Shown here piece by piece: positions 61,071 to 64,000 of a stretch of 64,000 nucleotides of DNA; within the stretch, counting starts at the first letter, position 1, and the number at the start of each line of letters is the position of its first letter. The stretch comes from Salibacter sp031581065 (GTDB lineage Bacteria > Bacteroidota > Bacteroidia > Flavobacteriales_G > Salibacteraceae). Position numbers and translations under genes: made by a program. The stretch is from positions 78,974 through 142,973 of the forward strand of contig NZ_JAVLBN010000001.1 of the NCBI RefSeq assembly GCF_031581065.1, given 5' to 3'. The notes below the pieces were generated by a model that did no database searches, was not told the origin of the DNA, and saw nothing but the letters and a program-made list of their open reading frames with translations.

Positions 61071-61781
61071 ATGATAAAGAAGCGAATTACGATTATTGGT
61101 TGTTCTGTTGCTTTGAGAGTTAGACCGCCATCAAAAAATCGCGAAGAGAATAAAAACTATGGTCATCTTCTGGAAATTAAATTGAATCAAAAAACAGAAC
61201 AGGATTGGGAGATTAATAATCTTGGTTTGTCTAGGGCATTAACTGCTGATTTATTGAGAATGAAAGATCAAATCGCAAGAGTTCACTCAGATTATATTAT
61301 CATCAACATGGGAGCTGTTGATGCACCGAGTAGAGAAATCCCAGTTTGGTATGCCGATAAAATATTTTTAAGAAATGGTAAATATATACAGCCTTTATTT
61401 ATCTTTTTCTATCGGGTACTAATCAAACGTTTTTTGCGAAAACCGCTTGTTAACTTACGACTTAAAAGATCCTGGACTCCCTTCAGAAAGTTCAAAAGAC
61501 AGTATAGAAAGTTATTAGACTTTTTATTAACAGATACTTCTGCTAAAGTAATTATATTAGGAATTAATCCGGGGAATCAGAGAATCGAAAAGCAATTACC
61601 TAAAACGCTTAAAAAATATAAAAAGTACAATGATTTTTTGCAAAAACTGGCTCAAGAATACAAAATGTCATTTGTGGATTTTTCTGATTTAATATCCGAA
61701 GAGCATTTCCCTGATGGAGTTCATTATAACGCTAAGGGCCATCAGTTGGTTGCTAGCCGAATATCACCTCATATTCAATAG
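61071..61781 (+). CDS. SGNH/GDSL-hydrolase-like protein
   Basis: A 236-residue protein of the SGNH fold. Block I reads ITIIGCSVALRV (Gly-Cys-Ser in place of GDS), block III YIIINMGAVDAP (Gly-Ala-Val-Asp in place of GxND), and block V FPDGVHYNAKGHQLV has the catalytic Asp-x-x-His. The Ser, Asp and His are retained. It may deacetylate or transfer acyl groups on the surface glycan. ATG at 61071 preferred over TTG at 61065. In the same locus as the flippase. Confidence 0.75.
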   Translation: MIKKRITIIGCSVALRVRPPSKNREENKNYGHLLEIKLNQKTEQDWEINNLGLSRALTADLLRMKDQIARVHSDYIIINMGAVDAPSREIPVWYADKIFLRNGKYIQPLFIFFYRVLIKRFLRKPLVNLRLKRSWTPFRKFKRQYRKLLDFLLTDTSAKVIILGINPGNQRIEKQLPKTLKKYKKYNDFLQKLAQEYKMSFVDFSDLISEEHFPDGVHYNAKGHQLVASRISPHIQ

Positions 61782-61788
61782 TAAAAAA

Positions 61789-62043
61789 ATGAATACAGGA
61801 GAAGTTTTTGAACAGATCATTTACTATTGGAAAAAGAAAAACTCCAAAGGAAAAGATGTTAGTGATGTTCTTTTCTCTAAACTTTATCTTCGTTTAAATC
61901 AAAACGAAGATAAAAGTAAAGTGGTAAAGAATATTTATTATCCTTTTTTAATTGCTGCCAATAGGTACCCTAATATAATTCAAGAATATTTTGGACTGAA
62001 TTCTAATAATATATACCCACAGGTATATATCATATTTATTTGA
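61789..62043 (+). CDS. Small ORF of unknown function
   Basis: An 84-residue frame starting MNTGEVFEQIIYYWKKKNSK, 7 bases after the SGNH gene. It is hydrophilic and AT-rich, no family recognised; it could be a truncated gene in the locus. Confidence 0.45.
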   Translation: MNTGEVFEQIIYYWKKKNSKGKDVSDVLFSKLYLRLNQNEDKSKVVKNIYYPFLIAANRYPNIIQEYFGLNSNNIYPQVYIIFI

Positions 62044-62070
62044 TGATTATTTGAATAATAAATAAAATAA

Positions 62071-62931
62071 ATGATTAAATCATTAAGGCATATTAAAACC
62101 AGACTGGGGATGGCTAAGAAAGTTAGTAACCTTAACTTTTCTTCAGCTGGAATAGATGATGAAGGATTTTCTTATGTTGAGTATGATGGCTTGAGGTTTC
62201 ACGGTGAGAAATCCTTTGATAAGGATAAAAAATACTATAAGTTACTTCCACGATATGTTCGAAATAGACTGCCATTTGAGTGTTTTAGAACTGCTCAGGA
62301 TATTGTTATTCGCTATGTAGAAGGTGGATTAAAATACGGAGGACCAAGAAAACATGATTTCTACAAAGTGAAAGCTGGTGATACAGTTGCCGAAATGGGT
62401 GCTTTTCAAGGGTTTTATGCATTAAAAATGTGTAAAACTGTGGGTGAAAATGGAAAAATGATTGCCATTGAACCATTGAAAGATAACTTAAAGTTCCTGA
62501 AAAAGAATATTACTTACAATAAGTTTGAGAATCGATGTACAATAGTGCCTAAAGGTGTATGGAAAGAGCAGACGACATTGACTTTTAAAAGAAAAACAAC
62601 AGATCATCAATCAGGTAGTATCGTGATGGAAAAAGGAAATGAAGATATATCCTTACCAGTGGACACATTGGAGAACATCATGCAAGAAACTCATACGAAT
62701 GCATGTAATATGATGGTCATTCAATTGAATGGTGTTGAAATTAATGCCTTGAAAGGCCTTAACTCTTTTTATCCGAATAATTTAGCTATTGCTGCAAGAT
62801 ATGATCAACCAGGGGTTGATGCAGTAGATGAAATCACGAGCTTATTAGTAAATCGAGGCTATAAAGTAAATGTTGAGGAAGAGCGATTTATTTTCGCTGC
62901 GCTAAAAGAAGGACAAAGTAATTCAAATTAG
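62071..62931 (+). CDS. FkbM-family methyltransferase
   Basis: A 286-residue SAM-dependent methyltransferase, often a glycan O-methyltransferase in polysaccharide loci. The SAM-binding segment is AGDTVAEMGAFQGFYALKMC near residues 107-126, with acidic MIAIEPLKDNLKFLKKNI and the later DTLENIMQE strand. The N-terminal part (about 90 residues) is extra to the core. No dispersed-motif copies. Confidence 0.85.
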   Translation: MIKSLRHIKTRLGMAKKVSNLNFSSAGIDDEGFSYVEYDGLRFHGEKSFDKDKKYYKLLPRYVRNRLPFECFRTAQDIVIRYVEGGLKYGGPRKHDFYKVKAGDTVAEMGAFQGFYALKMCKTVGENGKMIAIEPLKDNLKFLKKNITYNKFENRCTIVPKGVWKEQTTLTFKRKTTDHQSGSIVMEKGNEDISLPVDTLENIMQETHTNACNMMVIQLNGVEINALKGLNSFYPNNLAIAARYDQPGVDAVDEITSLLVNRGYKVNVEEERFIFAALKEGQSNSN

Positions 62932-63147
62932 ACAAAATATTATCTGAGGACAAATTATACAGATGTTTCTTCTTTTATAAATAAGAGAATAATATATGCA
63001 ACCATTATAATAGAGTGGAGAGGAAATGTCATGAAATCGAACCGGTATTGTTTGTCTACAAAAATAGATCAATAAAAATTTAATATTGCGACCTTATAAG
63101 AGAGAATTTATTAAACAACAATTTTCTCAGTGAATAACTATGCTGTT
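62932..63147. other. AT-rich intergenic stretch, no feature seen
   Basis: 216 bases between the methyltransferase and the following minus-strand gene. No tRNA, terminator stem or intact ORF was recognised. Confidence 0.5.
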
Positions 63148-64000
63148 TTATGAGATATGCGGAATTGAAGATTTGTATAATAAAGATAAAGCAAAAATAG
63201 CCCATGAATCTCCCCATCTTAAATAGCTACTTTTATCCAATTTATTTTTATATTCTCTATAATAAAACCTACCTTGTTCATCATAGAAATGTTTCATAGA
63301 AAATTCAACTACCTTCCTCATTAAGTCCTCATAGTCAATTTCATGACTTCTTAGGTAGTGTAGAGTGATGATACTCTGCATACAAGACTGAATATCTATA
63401 GGGTATAATTTGTTATGTCTATATTTCGGGATGCCTTCCCTTGTAAATAAATTCTCCACATAAAAATCTGCACCTTTTTTAAGTGTACTTCGTATTTCTT
63501 GCTCTTGGTTTTTAAAAAAAGAAACAGGAATTTTACTAAGAGACTCTAATACAAAGCCCGTATGATAGTTATCAATGGTTTTACTTGGATTTACTTCTTC
63601 ATTACTATAATACCATGAACCATCTAAATTTTGATGTTTCATGGTGAAGTTAATAAGTCTTTTAGCAAACTCTAGGTATTCTTGTTTATTAGTATGACCA
63701 TAAACTCTACACATTACTGATGCTGCCATCATACTAGCATTATGAACTTTATAATCATCTTCTGTGGTGTAACTTAAGCAAAAGTCCCCTTCAGTATCTT
63801 TAGCGTAATTTAAATCTTCAATGAAGAATAAACAAGAGCTATTCGCCACTTCCAGATGTTTATCATCTCCAAATAACTCATATAAATCAAGAAAGGCTTC
63901 AGCAACCTGTGATGTTACAGTTGTTCTTGGAATATTTTTTTTCATCAAGTCTCTTGATGGCCAGTTAAATGGTTGTCCCCATGCAAGATTATTTACATAG
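63148..64000 (-). CDS. Partial (alpha/alpha) toroid glycosidase/epimerase-like protein (5' end cut by window)
   Basis: At least 283 residues, open past the right edge, so an ATG at 63948 is probably internal; the upstream codons read AWGQPFNWPSRDLMKKNIP. Repeating helical pairs with aromatic/His signatures (MMAASVMCRVYGHTNKQEYL, NLDGSWYYSNEEVNPSKTI, DNYHTGFVLESLSK) and the SSYLRWGDSWAIFALSLL end suggest an (alpha/alpha)6 toroid, as in glycan-processing enzymes. It faces the previous genes. Exact reaction unknown. Confidence 0.65.
   Translation of the reverse strand, partial: YVNNLAWGQPFNWPSRDLMKKNIPRTTVTSQVAEAFLDLYELFGDDKHLEVANSSCLFFIEDLNYAKDTEGDFCLSYTTEDDYKVHNASMMAASVMCRVYGHTNKQEYLEFAKRLINFTMKHQNLDGSWYYSNEEVNPSKTIDNYHTGFVLESLSKIPVSFFKNQEQEIRSTLKKGADFYVENLFTREGIPKYRHNKLYPIDIQSCMQSIITLHYLRSHEIDYEDLMRKVVEFSMKHFYDEQGRFYYREYKNKLDKSSYLRWGDSWAIFALSLLYKSSIPHIS

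Noticed and set aside
61714..62043. Longer start for the small ORF inside the SGNH gene
   Set aside because: It would overlap the SGNH coding region; the ATG at 61789 begins after that gene's stop.

Overview
The window is chromosomal DNA from a member of the Bacteroidota, most likely a marine or saline Flavobacteriales-type bacterium. Evidence: two proteins with type IX secretion C-terminal sorting domains, a fused SecDF, glutamine synthetase III, Bacteroidota-restricted families (DUF2851, DUF5606, DUF4783, DUF6438), promoters of the TAnnTTTG type, and general lack of Shine-Dalgarno sequences except a very strong one before rpsU. Base composition is about 40% GC over most of the window and clearly more AT-rich after about 58.2 kb.

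Layout. 1-4.8 kb: translation block on the minus strand (rplA, rplK, nusG, secE, tRNA-Trp, tuf, four more tRNAs, hpf, xerC, rpsU). 4.8-24.3 kb: minus-strand housekeeping and envelope genes (acyl-CoA dehydrogenase, helix-hairpin-helix protein, alanine:cation symporter, RmlD-like reductase, K+ channel, PspC, DUF2851, pyrF, prfA, purM, OmpA/PD40 protein, glnN, Ca2+/cation antiporter, tatA, secDF). 24.4-37.7 kb: mixed strands (DCC protein, DUF5606, secreted S8 protease, HsdR-N protein, amn, holA, TonB-dependent receptor, pyrG, yidC, DUF6438 lipoprotein, EI24 protein). 37.8-47.5 kb: giant T9SS adhesin and its partner, mdh, murB, a formyltransferase with two glycosyltransferases, an FtsE/LolD-type ATPase. 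47.6-58.2 kb: plus-strand TPR/outer-membrane pair, gyrB, DUF4783, nadC, an outer-membrane barrel; rlmH is on the minus strand. 58.2-64 kb: AT-rich surface-polysaccharide locus (FemAB/GNAT-like protein, flippase, SGNH protein, FkbM methyltransferase, partial alpha/alpha-barrel protein) containing a degraded stretch.

Main discovery. A short dispersed DNA word, 5'-YGGTCAGANCC-3', occurs 32 times by eye (14 on the plus strand, 18 on the minus strand) between 6.5 and 57.7 kb, about once per 1.6 kb, against roughly 0.2 expected by chance for the 10-mer. It lies almost entirely inside genes, is read in five of the six possible frames, always has a pyrimidine immediately 5', and is absent from the translation block and the AT-rich polysaccharide locus. 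Its density and lack of strand bias resemble the DNA uptake sequences of Neisseria and Pasteurellaceae; a Chi-like recombination site is the main alternative. I know of no such element described for Bacteroidota.

How genes work together: much of the window serves the envelope. SecDF, YidC, SecE and TatA move proteins across or into the inner membrane; T9SS substrates, the TonB-dependent receptor, OmpA protein and barrels occupy the outer membrane; MurB, glycosyltransferases, RmlD-like reductase and the polysaccharide locus build wall and surface glycans.
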